Part shown: positions 43,867 to 51,159 of the stretch, in pieces
Layout of the letters: every line of letters starts with the position of its first letter
Position numbering within the stretch: the stretch's first letter is position 1
Assembly (NCBI GenBank): GCA_040905475.1
Contig: JBBDRM010000019.1
Span: forward strand, 1-56,563
Direction of reading: 5' to 3'
Length of the DNA stretch: 56,563 bases
Origin: Actinomycetota bacterium
GTDB lineage: Bacteria > Actinomycetota > AC-67
Program-made: the position numbers and the translations under genes
Notes under the pieces: model-generated
What the model was told of the DNA's origin: nothing
The model's input: the letters and a program-made list of their open reading frames with translations, nothing else
Databases searched by the model: none

Positions 43867-43941
43867 TGGGCGCGGCGGGACTTGAACCTGCGACCTCCTG
43901 CGTGTCGAGCAGGCGCTCTAACCAGGCTGAGCTACGCGCCC
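43867..43941 (-). tRNA. tRNA-Val (GAC)
   Basis: Cloverleaf with acceptor GGGCGCG/CGCGCCC, D-arm GCTC/GAGC, anticodon stem CCTGC/GCAGG and loop TCGACAC, T-arm GCAGG/CCCGC with loop TTCAAGT. With a 7-nt loop the anticodon is GAC (Val) and position 33 is C instead of the almost universal U. CCA is not fully encoded (CC then GG). Confidence 0.85.
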
Positions 43942-43983
43942 CAGTTGGGAGCCGGATAATACCAGCCTCGTGAGACAGGCAGG

Positions 43984-44379
43984 TCATCCCCGGGTTGTCT
44001 CGTGGTACGAGAGCACCTCCACGACCGGCGTCCCGGTGCTCCCGCTTGGAAAGATGACGGTCGCGCTCTCGTCGTCGCCCTTCGAGATCGACAGCAGCTC
44101 AATCTCGCGTGTCTCTTCCCCGAGCGTGATCTCGATCACGACGTTCTCGGCCGTTTCGCCGCCGACGTTCCGGATGGTCAGCTCGTAGACCTCACCGCCG
44201 CTCGCCACCTGGCCGGTCGCACGAATCGAGGCCCGCAGGTCGGCCTCGCGTTTGCTGCCGGAAACCCTGGCAACGACGAGCCCGAGCACGATCGACGACA
44301 CGGCCGCGAGCGAAACGACGAGAACGACCGTCTCGAACGGGCTTCGCGACCGGCGGGCGCCTCGCTTCGCCGCGCTCAT
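43984..44379 (-). CDS. TIGR02588-like single-pass membrane protein
   Basis: 131 residues: basic N-terminus, one membrane helix (about 15-38), then an extracytoplasmic beta-rich domain with LTIRNVGGETAENVVIEITL, the CARDB-like pattern seen in TIGR02588 proteins. These are small partners encoded next to TIGR02587 membrane proteins, as here. The ATG overlaps the upstream stop (ATGA). Function of the pair is not known to me. Confidence 0.6.
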   Translation of the reverse strand: MSAAKRGARRSRSPFETVVLVVSLAAVSSIVLGLVVARVSGSKREADLRASIRATGQVASGGEVYELTIRNVGGETAENVVIEITLGEETREIELLSISKGDDESATVIFPSGSTGTPVVEVLSYHETTRG

Positions 44380-45188
44380 ACGAGCATCCGTCCGAGCGCC
44401 GCGCCGAGCGAGGCCGGGAACGCCAGCACGACGACCGCGGCAAGCGCGGGGCCGTTGATCCCGTCGATGCGGCCGAAAGTCCACAACATCCCGGCCGCCA
44501 ACACGAACGCGACGAGGTACGCGAGGAGCGTCTCGGTTGAAGGATGCTGCGTCGCGCCCGCGTGTCCCCGGCGGTTGTGCCGGCCGCCGAACTCCGCCTC
44601 GAAGACGATGAGATACGGCAACAGCAGGGACATGCCGACGAGCAGCGCCAGCCGCACCCAGCCGAGTTCCTGCGCCAGCCGTACCGGCTCCTCGGTCGGA
44701 GCGATGTTGAGCGCCAAGACGACGGCGCCTCCGGCAGCGGCGAGCAGATCGCCCTGTCCCCCACTCATCCGCTCCGAGCCCTCCTCACCGCCTTGAGGCG
44801 CCAGTGCGTTCCCGATCGCGAAGCCGATGCCGATCGGGATCGTCGTGAGCGCGAGCACGCCGAAGACGTTCGCGGCCGGCATGTCGAAATGGATGCGCGC
44901 CAGCAGGAACAGCAGCACCAACGCGATGAGGACCGACAGGCCTTGCCCGACGACCGCATCCTCGAAAGGACGCTGCGTCCGGCCCGAGCGGAACCCGACG
45001 TAGTACGAGAGCGCCACGCTCAAGCCAAAGCCGGTAACGAAGAGCGCCAGGATCACGCTTGGGTCCAACGTCTTTCCGTGATCCCAGACTTCCTGGGTAT
45101 AGAGCAGCGGTACGCCGAGCAGCGCGCCCCCGGCGACGCCGCGCATGAGATCTTGAGGCGTCGTTCCTCGGGTTGCCTTGGCAGCCAT
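44376..45188 (-). CDS. TIGR02587-like integral membrane protein
   Basis: 270 residues with about seven or eight hydrophobic helices separated by a short hydrophilic loop (APQGGEEGSERMSGGQ). The starting segment LMRGVAGGALLGVPLLYTQEVW fits the TIGR02587 family of putative integral membrane proteins (quoted from memory; no search was run). ATG start 44 bp from the leftmost tRNA-Cys fragment, so its promoter lies in or beyond the integration hotspot. Coupled with the small partner protein. No transport or enzymatic motif seen. Confidence 0.6.
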   Translation of the reverse strand: MAAKATRGTTPQDLMRGVAGGALLGVPLLYTQEVWDHGKTLDPSVILALFVTGFGLSVALSYYVGFRSGRTQRPFEDAVVGQGLSVLIALVLLFLLARIHFDMPAANVFGVLALTTIPIGIGFAIGNALAPQGGEEGSERMSGGQGDLLAAAGGAVVLALNIAPTEEPVRLAQELGWVRLALLVGMSLLLPYLIVFEAEFGGRHNRRGHAGATQHPSTETLLAYLVAFVLAAGMLWTFGRIDGINGPALAAVVVLAFPASLGAALGRMLV

Positions 45189-45232
45189 CCGGATGAGATT
45201 GCCCTGCTGGATACGCCGTCAAACGGACCCTT

Positions 45233-45275
45233 TGGAGGCGGCGCCCGGAATTGAACCGGGGTGGAGGGATTTGCA
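45233..45275 (-). repeat. tRNA-Cys 3'-half fragment (attachment-site copy 1)
   Basis: 43 bp identical to the 3' part of the intact tRNA-Cys (54993-55035), including the encoded CCA and reaching into the anticodon loop. The 5' half of a tRNA does not follow, so it is not a functional gene. Left boundary of the older element. Confidence 0.85.
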
Positions 45276-45372
45276 TTCCACCGCTCCCGGTCGCGTCCGG
45301 TTGCTTTCCGCTGCTTAGGGAGGGTGAGCGTCCGAGTCCCTCTTGTCGCAGAAGGTCCCGTCGCTGGCGTTT

Positions 45373-45389
45373 TTTGCCACCAGTTTGCC
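45373..45389. repeat. paired TTTGCC motif, left end of older element
   Basis: Two TTTGCC hexamers 11 bp apart, about 100 bp inside the first attachment-site copy. The same pairing occurs at three other element ends, as expected for arm-type binding sites of a tyrosine integrase. Confidence 0.45.
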
Positions 45390-45426
45390 GCCAGGCGGCT
45401 CGTCACTCCGATCCACGTCGCCGTAG

Positions 45427-46341
45427 CTACCGCTTCGTCAGCTCCCTCAGCCGCTTTGCCAGTTCCACCGACGCATCGATCTCCGCCTTGCGGATCGAGA
45501 CGCTTTCCACGTTTACGCCGACCGGGACCCCCTTGGCGCGAGCGTAGTCCCAGATCTCCGCGAATAGCTCCTCGCAGAGCTTCATGGAGGTAGCGAGCGG
45601 GTCCGGCGCATGGCGGAGCTCGTTCTCGAGCCACCGCGGGAAAGCAATGCCGAGCCACTTCATGAACTCGAGGGTCTTCTCCGAGCCGCAGGGCGCGAAC
45701 GTCAGGATGATGGAAACCGGAGCATCGCGGAGGGCGAGCGAGTAGTCGGAGATGAGCGACTTCGTCGAGGTCACGTCGTACACGGATTGCGTCACGAAGA
45801 ACCGGCATCCCATCTCGGTCTTTGCAAGGATCCGCTCGTGCTCGTCGAACCGGTGCGTGTGCCGCTCGGCGATCGCAATTCCGCCGAGGACGAGGTCGGG
45901 GGCGTGCTTCTTCACGAGCGCGTAGGCGTCGGACAGAGGGAGGCTGAGATCGGCGCGCCGGGTGGGTGCGCCGACGAGCACGGAGATATCGGGCCGCCCG
46001 TCACCGGTCAGCCATTCGACAAAGCTGTCGGGCGTGTCCCGGTTCACACGCCGGTAGACGATCTTCGCCGGGCGAAGACGGCCGAGGTGCTCGTTCGCAT
46101 AAGCATCGGGAAGAACGACGGGGAGGAAGGGGAAAGGGCGAGGCTCCGGCGTTCGATCGGACTCATCGCCGATGTCGTAGACGATGACGCCGTCGAGGTC
46201 CATACGCTCGATGCGTTCGGCCTGATGCGCGGCGATCGCTCTCAGCTCGTCAGTCGGGGTGGCGAGCTTCGGCGGAACGAGGCCGTAGAGACAGATCCCC
46301 GGCGCCCGGGCTTCGATCTTTTCGAGGAATGCCGCGTTCAC
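45427..46341 (-). CDS. methylenetetrahydrofolate reductase-family protein
   Basis: 304 residues reading as a TIM-barrel MTHFR-type protein: ICLYGLVPPKLAT near the start, DGVIVYDIGDES, GGIAIAERHTHR, RFFVTQSVYDV and GVPVGVNVESVSIRKAEID. The flavin- and folate-site patterns of canonical MetF are only partly recognisable, so it may be one of the divergent MTHFR-like proteins of actinobacteria. The gene is enclosed between two tRNA-Cys fragments and may be cargo of a decayed element, or host DNA caught between two insertions. ATG start; no partner gene adjacent. Confidence 0.72.
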   Translation of the reverse strand: MNAAFLEKIEARAPGICLYGLVPPKLATPTDELRAIAAHQAERIERMDLDGVIVYDIGDESDRTPEPRPFPFLPVVLPDAYANEHLGRLRPAKIVYRRVNRDTPDSFVEWLTGDGRPDISVLVGAPTRRADLSLPLSDAYALVKKHAPDLVLGGIAIAERHTHRFDEHERILAKTEMGCRFFVTQSVYDVTSTKSLISDYSLALRDAPVSIILTFAPCGSEKTLEFMKWLGIAFPRWLENELRHAPDPLATSMKLCEELFAEIWDYARAKGVPVGVNVESVSIRKAEIDASVELAKRLRELTKR

Positions 46342-46430
46342 GACGTCAGTCTATTGAGGCGCTCGATCGACCTCGCAAGGTTCGCCTTGCCCTGCGTTCG
46401 AAACGCTCGCGGAAGTGATCGGTCGTGTAG

Positions 46431-46610
46431 ATCGTCGGGCGCGCGGGAGCCGCCGCCGTCGCCAAGCGGCTCGGACACGCCCGGCCGAGCTTCACGCAGG
46501 ACCGGTACATCAAGCGGGCCCACGGTGCCGACGCGGACGTTGCGGCGGCGCTGGAGAACTCGTTCGCGGGTTTGCCACTTGGTTTGCCATCTGCAGCCGA
46601 CACTGCCTGA
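46431..46610 (+). pseudogene. tyrosine integrase, C-terminal remnant
   Basis: A 59-codon open frame, bounded upstream by a stop, encodes KRLGHARPSFTQDRYIKRAH and then a short tail. This is the last conserved block of tyrosine recombinases (LGH...T...Y), where the Y of DRYIKRAH is the nucleophile. The R and HxxR blocks are missing. It is oriented toward the second tRNA-Cys fragment exactly as the intact integrase is oriented toward the tRNA, so it is what remains of the integrase of an earlier element at the same site. Confidence 0.82.
46571..46588. repeat. paired TTTGCC motif, right end of older element
   Basis: TTTGCC twice, 12 bp apart, inside the last codons of the integrase remnant and about 80 bp before the second attachment-site copy. 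Mirrors the left-end pair. Confidence 0.45.
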
Positions 46611-46632
46611 TCAAGACGAAAGCACCAACGCG

Positions 46633-46658
46633 AAACGCCCTGCGTGTGCAGGGCGTTT
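46633..46658 (+). terminator. hairpin between integrase remnant and attachment site
   Basis: Perfect 11-bp stem AAACGCCCTGC/GCAGGGCGTTT with GTGT loop, ending in TTT. It follows the integrase remnant by about 20 bp and is a good intrinsic terminator for it; an equivalent hairpin lies before the intact tRNA-Cys. Confidence 0.7.
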
Positions 46659-46663
46659 CCGTT

Positions 46664-46709
46664 GAGGCGGCGCCCGGAATTGAACCGGGGTGGAGGGATT
46701 TGCAGTCCC
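46664..46709 (-). repeat. tRNA-Cys 3'-half fragment (attachment-site copy 2)
   Basis: 46 bp identical to 54995-55040 in the intact tRNA-Cys, ending at the same base of the anticodon stem. Two bases of the CCA end differ. It is the shared boundary of the older element and the satellite-like element. Confidence 0.9.
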
Positions 46710-46825
46710 GTCCGGAGCCTGACGCCCACTTCCGGATGGTGTCGTCCATCGCCGCTGACCTGCGGCTCCGAACGAGCGTTCTGCCGCGCGCTGACGCCCG
46801 GTGACGACCGCTGACGGATAGGATG

Positions 46826-46842
46826 TTTCGCAGATGTTTGCA
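46826..46842. repeat. paired TTTCGC/TTTGCA motif, left end of satellite-like element
   Basis: ATGTTTCGCAG and ATGTTTGCAG in tandem, 11 bp apart, about 115 bp inside the left attachment site; the second copy includes the HEPN gene's start codon. Matches the pair at the right end (54917-54933). Confidence 0.5.
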
Positions 46843-47535
46843 GATCGGTCGTCTCCGGATGACTTCGATGCGCGGTTCATGGAGTGGCGCGATTGGCTCG
46901 AAGATGGCCCGATCTACAAAGACGTCGTGAACGGCATCTTGGTCATTCGGCAAGTTTGGAACGGTTACAGGCACGTACTGAAAAGCGCACCTCCGGAAGC
47001 CAAGCAGGTCGCGACCTTCCATGAATGGCTGAACCACAACTACGGCCAGGCAATCGCTGCCGCAGTTCGCCGCCAGAATGAGTTGAGGGAAAACGTGCAC
47101 TCGCTTGCACGTCTATTAGACCTGGCATCTCGATTCCCTCGTGTTCTGTCCCGTGAGCGATTCATCAGACTGCGGCCGTCTGGAAGTGAACAGGCGGAGG
47201 GTGAGCGTTTCGATGAGATCAACGGCGTGGGGTACGACTTTCTAGACCCAACAATTCCGGCCACAGACCTTGAACACATGCGGGCGCGCACGGAAAAGGT
47301 GCGTACATGGTTTAACAAATCCGTCGCGCACTATGATCGTAAGCGCGACCGCTTCGTTGACGACATGACCTTCGATGAGCTTCACGCGGCAGCCGACACA
47401 GTCGTGGACACCTATGTTCGATGGCGCGAGATCCTTTGTTGCTCCACCATGGCCACACAGCTAGGGTTGAATCCCTGGGAGACGATCTTCCGCGTCCCTT
47501 GGGCGGCCCTCAAGCTGACCACTCCCGGGTCATGA
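46834..47535 (+). CDS. HEPN-domain protein resembling AbiU2 (possible abortive-infection cargo)
   Basis: 233 residues, largely helical. The middle reads AVRRQNELRENVHSLARLL and FPRVLSRERFIRL, and the later part has WFNKSVAHYDRKRDR, where the basic-x-AH segment fits the R/K-x-H catalytic region of HEPN ribonucleases of the AbiU2 type. Such proteins are linked to abortive infection. The match is by pattern only. It is the first gene inside the element, on the opposite strand to the capsid gene, and their 3' ends overlap by 6 bp. Less GC-rich than the host genes. ATG is inside a TTTGC repeat and lacks a clear ribosome-binding site. Confidence 0.5.
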   Translation: MFADRSSPDDFDARFMEWRDWLEDGPIYKDVVNGILVIRQVWNGYRHVLKSAPPEAKQVATFHEWLNHNYGQAIAAAVRRQNELRENVHSLARLLDLASRFPRVLSRERFIRLRPSGSEQAEGERFDEINGVGYDFLDPTIPATDLEHMRARTEKVRTWFNKSVAHYDRKRDRFVDDMTFDELHAAADTVVDTYVRWREILCCSTMATQLGLNPWETIFRVPWAALKLTTPGS

Positions 47536-49086
47536 TGCGCTGAGGCACACATCCGGCATATCCACGAATCCGGCAGCCAACCCCGACGCGCAAACATCGA
47601 GCGTCAGAGCGTAAGACTCGACACCGACGAACGCGACCGTCTCGAAAATCTCGCCGAAGATTTGAAGATCGTTCGTCAGGTTGATCGTCGAGTCCCGGAT
47701 GATGCCGAGGTCGAGTTCTCCTCCGTCAACGTGGATGAATGAGCCCTCGGGATAGAGGAGCGTGTCTACCGTGTCAGGCCATCCGATGAGCGGACCGACA
47801 CCCTGCGTATCGGTGAACGATTGCCCGCCGGCATCAAGCGACCAGATCGGCCGGATGCTTCGCGCGGTGAGCCATGCTTCGATGTCCGCCCGCGAGATCC
47901 CCATGGTGGAATCGCCCGGCGCCTGCCTTCCCATGTCGGCCTGCATCAAGTCGATGAGCCACGCGGGAGCAGCCCATCGCATCGTGAAGTCTTGCGGCAT
48001 CCGGTGACGAGAACGGAGTTGCGCGGCGGCACGTCCCACCGCCGCTAAAACGTCCCGGGTTGCACTCAGATTCTCGCCCGCGGTGACGGCCGTTGACGCG
48101 GTTAGCATCCTCGTCCAAAGCGAATCCTCGGCGGCACGCGCGACGGCCGAGATGGTCAGGTCGATGTAGTGCTCGACGGCTTCGGGATGGGTTCGAGCGT
48201 TGAAGTTCGAGAATTGCAGACACCGATGGACGGCTTGAACGTGGAGTTCGGTGGGTTCATCGCACGTCACCTGAAGGCACGGCTTCGGATAGTTCTCGCC
48301 CGAGGCGTCCTGGGCTTCGGTCGTGATTCCAACGGCTGACCCAACATCGACCAGCCGCGGAGTAGGCAGATAGACGATTCCACCCCGGTCGGCATCGAAC
48401 CGCGGCAACCCATCGCGCAACGGCCGTGAACCCGTCGAGCTAGATGGAAAGTCATATCGCGTATTGGGAGGGGCGCAGATCCCGCCCGAGGCGACTAGTG
48501 CGGGCGGCGACACTACCGCGTCGAGGGCAGAACGATTGGCGGTGAAGTCTCGACCCAGCCGCCGCTCCGGAGGTAGCTCCCAGCTCGCGCGAGCGATGCT
48601 GAAACGACCCTCCCGGCCCAGCGAGAGCAAACGGGACCGGAGTTCGTCTGCAATCTCGGCGACGGTTCCGAGTTCTCGACCCGCTGGAGTTGTCCAGCGA
48701 GAGGTTTCCGCTGGCGGTCGCGGCGACGAGCGAAGGTGCCGGGACCGATGGCGCTGAAGGTCGGCGATGGTCGGCTTGGCCGCTGCCAGGATCGCCCCCG
48801 CTGGTTCGGGTTCCGGTTCTGGTTCCGGTGGATCGGCGAGCCCGGCTCGGGTGAGGAGCTGTCGGAGTTCGTGTTCCGTCTCGGCCTTGACGCGCTTACG
48901 TCGCGTGATTTCGGTCTTGGTCCTGCCGTGCAGTTCCGAGATGGCGCGGGCCTTGTCGAGATCCCTCTCGTCGGCGGCGCTAGAGAGTTCGAGGGTGAGG
49001 AGTTCCCCGATCTCGCCGAGCTGAACGTCGTCAACCTCTTTGAAGCGACCGACCAATTCGGCAAGTTTGGCTGTACGTGAATCCAT
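47530..49086 (-). CDS. phage major capsid-like protein with N-terminal scaffold-like region
   Basis: 518 residues. The first 75 are charged and helical (coiled-coil-like, as in fused scaffolding delta domains), then a Pro/Glu linker (PEPEPEPEPAG), a basic region, and a roughly 300-residue domain with the look of HK97-type major capsid proteins of actinophages: VDVGSAVGITTEAQDASGE, then SATRDVLAAVGRA, WLIDLMQADMGR and LIGWPDTVDTLLYPEGSF near the C-terminus. ATG chosen for GGAGGG 6-8 bp upstream; the frame extends upstream without support. Encoded downstream of the small terminase. No prohead protease is present. An encapsulin was considered but lacks context. Confidence 0.72.
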   Translation of the reverse strand: MDSRTAKLAELVGRFKEVDDVQLGEIGELLTLELSSAADERDLDKARAISELHGRTKTEITRRKRVKAETEHELRQLLTRAGLADPPEPEPEPEPAGAILAAAKPTIADLQRHRSRHLRSSPRPPAETSRWTTPAGRELGTVAEIADELRSRLLSLGREGRFSIARASWELPPERRLGRDFTANRSALDAVVSPPALVASGGICAPPNTRYDFPSSSTGSRPLRDGLPRFDADRGGIVYLPTPRLVDVGSAVGITTEAQDASGENYPKPCLQVTCDEPTELHVQAVHRCLQFSNFNARTHPEAVEHYIDLTISAVARAAEDSLWTRMLTASTAVTAGENLSATRDVLAAVGRAAAQLRSRHRMPQDFTMRWAAPAWLIDLMQADMGRQAPGDSTMGISRADIEAWLTARSIRPIWSLDAGGQSFTDTQGVGPLIGWPDTVDTLLYPEGSFIHVDGGELDLGIIRDSTINLTNDLQIFGEIFETVAFVGVESYALTLDVCASGLAAGFVDMPDVCLSAS

Positions 49087-49260
49087 GACGGACCCTCCAA
49101 AGGTTCTTGGTTGGCCCGCATGGCGGCGATGTGCCGCGGCGCTACCGTTCGACCTTAGGAGGCCCGCATGACCCACAGTGGGCGGCGCTTCCTCCGAGAC
49201 GACTCGCTCGCATGGCCCTTCGGCGGCGCTGCGACTCGACCGGCCTGCGCCCAATGTAGT

Positions 49261-49704
49261 TCAGTTCCGCAGTCCCGTCCAGCGCCTCGCAAATGTCCCT
49301 TCCTCGTTCGAGAGATGCAGGAGATGGAGTTCGCATAGCCCGATTCGAGCGTCAACCGTCGTCGCCTCGAAGCAATCCGCGCAGTTCTCAGTGCGCACGA
49401 TGATCGGCGGCGTCGCGTCAGCCTTCCAGGAGAGCGTCTCTTTCACCGGGTTCGATAGCAGGCGCGGACAGAGGGCGCAGATCTCTTCGTTCCCGTTGCG
49501 ATGGAGCGCGTGACCCATGTGTTCTTCGTAGCAACCTCTGCAACTGACGCTCACTTCTTCAACGTGAAATAGGCACAGAAATAGTCCATCCTGTGCTTCG
49601 TCAACGTGCCCGCATGTGATCGGATCGCTTCTAAGCATCGTCAAAGCCGCTTCAACCAATCTGTTGAGTCTTGGTAGTACCGTCAGTCCGGCAAGCTCAT
49701 CCAT
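49261..49704 (-). CDS. Cys/His-rich protein, probably zinc-binding
   Basis: 147 residues with many C-x2-C or C-x2-H pairs spread along the chain: CLFH, CRGC followed by HMGH, CALC, CADC and CELH, enough for two or three zinc sites. It is not a clear HNH endonuclease and I cannot name the family. GGAGGG precedes the ATG by 8 bp, and the start overlaps the small-terminase stop by 8 bp. Lying between terminase and capsid genes, it may take part in packaging or late-gene control. Confidence 0.55.
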   Translation of the reverse strand: MDELAGLTVLPRLNRLVEAALTMLRSDPITCGHVDEAQDGLFLCLFHVEEVSVSCRGCYEEHMGHALHRNGNEEICALCPRLLSNPVKETLSWKADATPPIIVRTENCADCFEATTVDARIGLCELHLLHLSNEEGTFARRWTGLRN

Positions 49705-50176
49705 CGTTATCCCTCCGATTCAATGCTGCGTACCTTTTTTCTGCCGCTTCGATCAGCTCTAATCTTCTCGCTTCCCGTGTCGTTTCATCGAGCCATAGTC
49801 GCGATTGACTTGTAGGCGTGAGCCCTAGTCTTTGCCGATGCTCAACGGTTTTGGAAGCCCAAAGACGAAGTTGTTTCGACAAGCTGGCTCGTGGTTCGTC
49901 GTTCTCATCCATGACGCCAAGACGGTCGATGCCTTCCGCGTACAAGCTCCAGACGGATAGTGCGACTGCGTAAGCCATCGTCTCATCGGCGAAATCTGCA
50001 AGCTGCGGATGCTCCCCGATGAGCCGTTCGTATTCCTGTTTGGCACGCGCGAGGACGATGCGTTCAGATCGCGCGCCGTGCGTCACCGATTTCGTATTGG
50101 CCGCGCGAAAAAGCCATGGTCGATCCGATTCCGGTATCTCTACCGCGGTTTCGCGCATGGGTTCCTCATCATTCAT
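49697..50176 (-). CDS. phage terminase small subunit, P27-like
   Basis: 159 residues. The helical core includes LADFADETMAYAVALSVWSL and the C-terminal part has LGLTPTSQSRL, closely matching the LGLTPSSRARL signature of P27-type small terminases. Small terminases recognise cos/pac DNA and recruit the large subunit, which is not encoded here, so it would have to borrow one from a helper phage. ATG with a G-rich ribosome-binding site. First gene of the three-gene late-type unit, transcribed from a 350-bp G/C-tract-rich gap. Confidence 0.7.
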   Translation of the reverse strand: MNDEEPMRETAVEIPESDRPWLFRAANTKSVTHGARSERIVLARAKQEYERLIGEHPQLADFADETMAYAVALSVWSLYAEGIDRLGVMDENDEPRASLSKQLRLWASKTVEHRQRLGLTPTSQSRLWLDETTREARRLELIEAAEKRYAALNRRDNDG

Positions 50177-50534
50177 CGACTACCCCCCGTTTCGGTTCGA
50201 GTGTGGAAACGTCGGAGGGGGATACTCTGTGCGCCGCTCGCCCCCGCGACGAGTCGCGGATGGCATCCCCCTCGAACTGCGGATTGCATATCCCCCGACC
50301 CATCCATCGCCGCAGGTCAGAGGGCGCGAAAGCGACCACGCGAAACAGCCGCGAAACGGTGCGGTGGATCGGTTGGATCCGAGCCACGCGCCCGCGCGAG
50401 AACCCGTCTGACGGCCTGAGAGACCCGATCACCGGAGCCTCGCGCGCATCGTTTGGGCCAGTAGGGGGGGAGGCCGAATGTGGGCGAGCGCGGGGATCGT
50501 TGACCTCAGTTAGGCCATCCGCTTGAGTATCGGC
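50177..50534. promoter_or_regulatory. divergent control region of the satellite-like element with GGGGGAT motifs
   Basis: No gene is convincing. Heptamer GGGGGAT occurs on the plus strand at 50217 and as ATCCCCC at 50265 and 50290; further C- and G-runs flank it (near 50181 and 50463). The region separates the small-terminase gene from a divergent gene and may hold late promoters, an operator or a packaging site. Confidence 0.4.
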
Positions 50535-50999
50535 ATGGGCCTTCTTCATCGGCTCCTCAAGAAGCGTGGAGAGGCCGTCCAGGAACGCTACGTGGCGCCG
50601 TTTCGCCCCTTGCTGCGCGAGGACGAACACGTCATACAGGTAGCGGTGGCGCGTGACCCCAATGGCGATCCTCGCGAGCTGATTCACCTTGGGCCGACGA
50701 ACCAGAAGCGTTTGCTCTGGTACTACAAAGATGAGCCGTCCCGCATGGGCGAGATCAATCTTGCTTGGTTGGAGGCGGCGGGAATGAACTCGGAGAGCTT
50801 GCTCGTGGCCCTGGTCGAAGCGCCCATGCATTCGTCGCAACTCGCCCTGGGCGAACAGGGGTACACAAAAGTCCTGTTTGAGCTTCTTCCGTCGGCGCTC
50901 TCGGCTCAGGTAATGGTCGCGATCGTGGAGCAGATCGGCGGCCCCGAAAAGATGCAGCGTCTCTCGCGTGCGTTCATGGAGCGTTACGGCGGTGACTAG
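50535..50999 (+). CDS. hypothetical protein of the satellite-like element
   Basis: 154 residues beginning MGLLHRLLKKRGEAVQERY. It looks globular and mixed alpha/beta with no membrane segment and no motif I recognise. ATG preferred over an upstream TTG in the same frame; neither has a strong ribosome-binding site. It is transcribed alone on the plus strand between the terminase unit and the regulator unit. Confidence 0.5.
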   Translation: MGLLHRLLKKRGEAVQERYVAPFRPLLREDEHVIQVAVARDPNGDPRELIHLGPTNQKRLLWYYKDEPSRMGEINLAWLEAAGMNSESLLVALVEAPMHSSQLALGEQGYTKVLFELLPSALSAQVMVAIVEQIGGPEKMQRLSRAFMERYGGD

Positions 51000-51159
51000 G
51001 GGCGCGTGGACCGCGCAGCGGGCCGCGCGGCGCGACCAGCGCGACAATCCCGCGCCGCAGGCCCATTCCACGCTGCGGGAACTAACGGTTCGTTGATAGG
51101 TACTTTCTGTACTCAACGGAGCGTTAGTTCGCGCCGGATGAACCGTTAGAAATGCCTGC

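Noticed and set aside
45233-46709. Two possible extra tRNA-Cys genes
   Set aside because: Only the 3' half matches; acceptor 5' strand and D-arm are missing, so they are attachment-site fragments.
46346-46729. Minus-strand frame of 127 codons across the second tRNA-Cys fragment
   Set aside because: It reads through tRNA sequence, a hairpin and the antisense of an integrase remnant, so it is not a gene.
47530-49086. Encapsulin nanocompartment shell
   Set aside because: HK97-type folds overlap, but the scaffold-like N-terminus, adjacent small terminase and integrase context favour a phage capsid, and no cargo enzyme is adjacent.
50019-50419. Plus-strand frames upstream of the small terminase gene
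   Set aside because: They run antisense into the terminase gene and show shadow-type composition.
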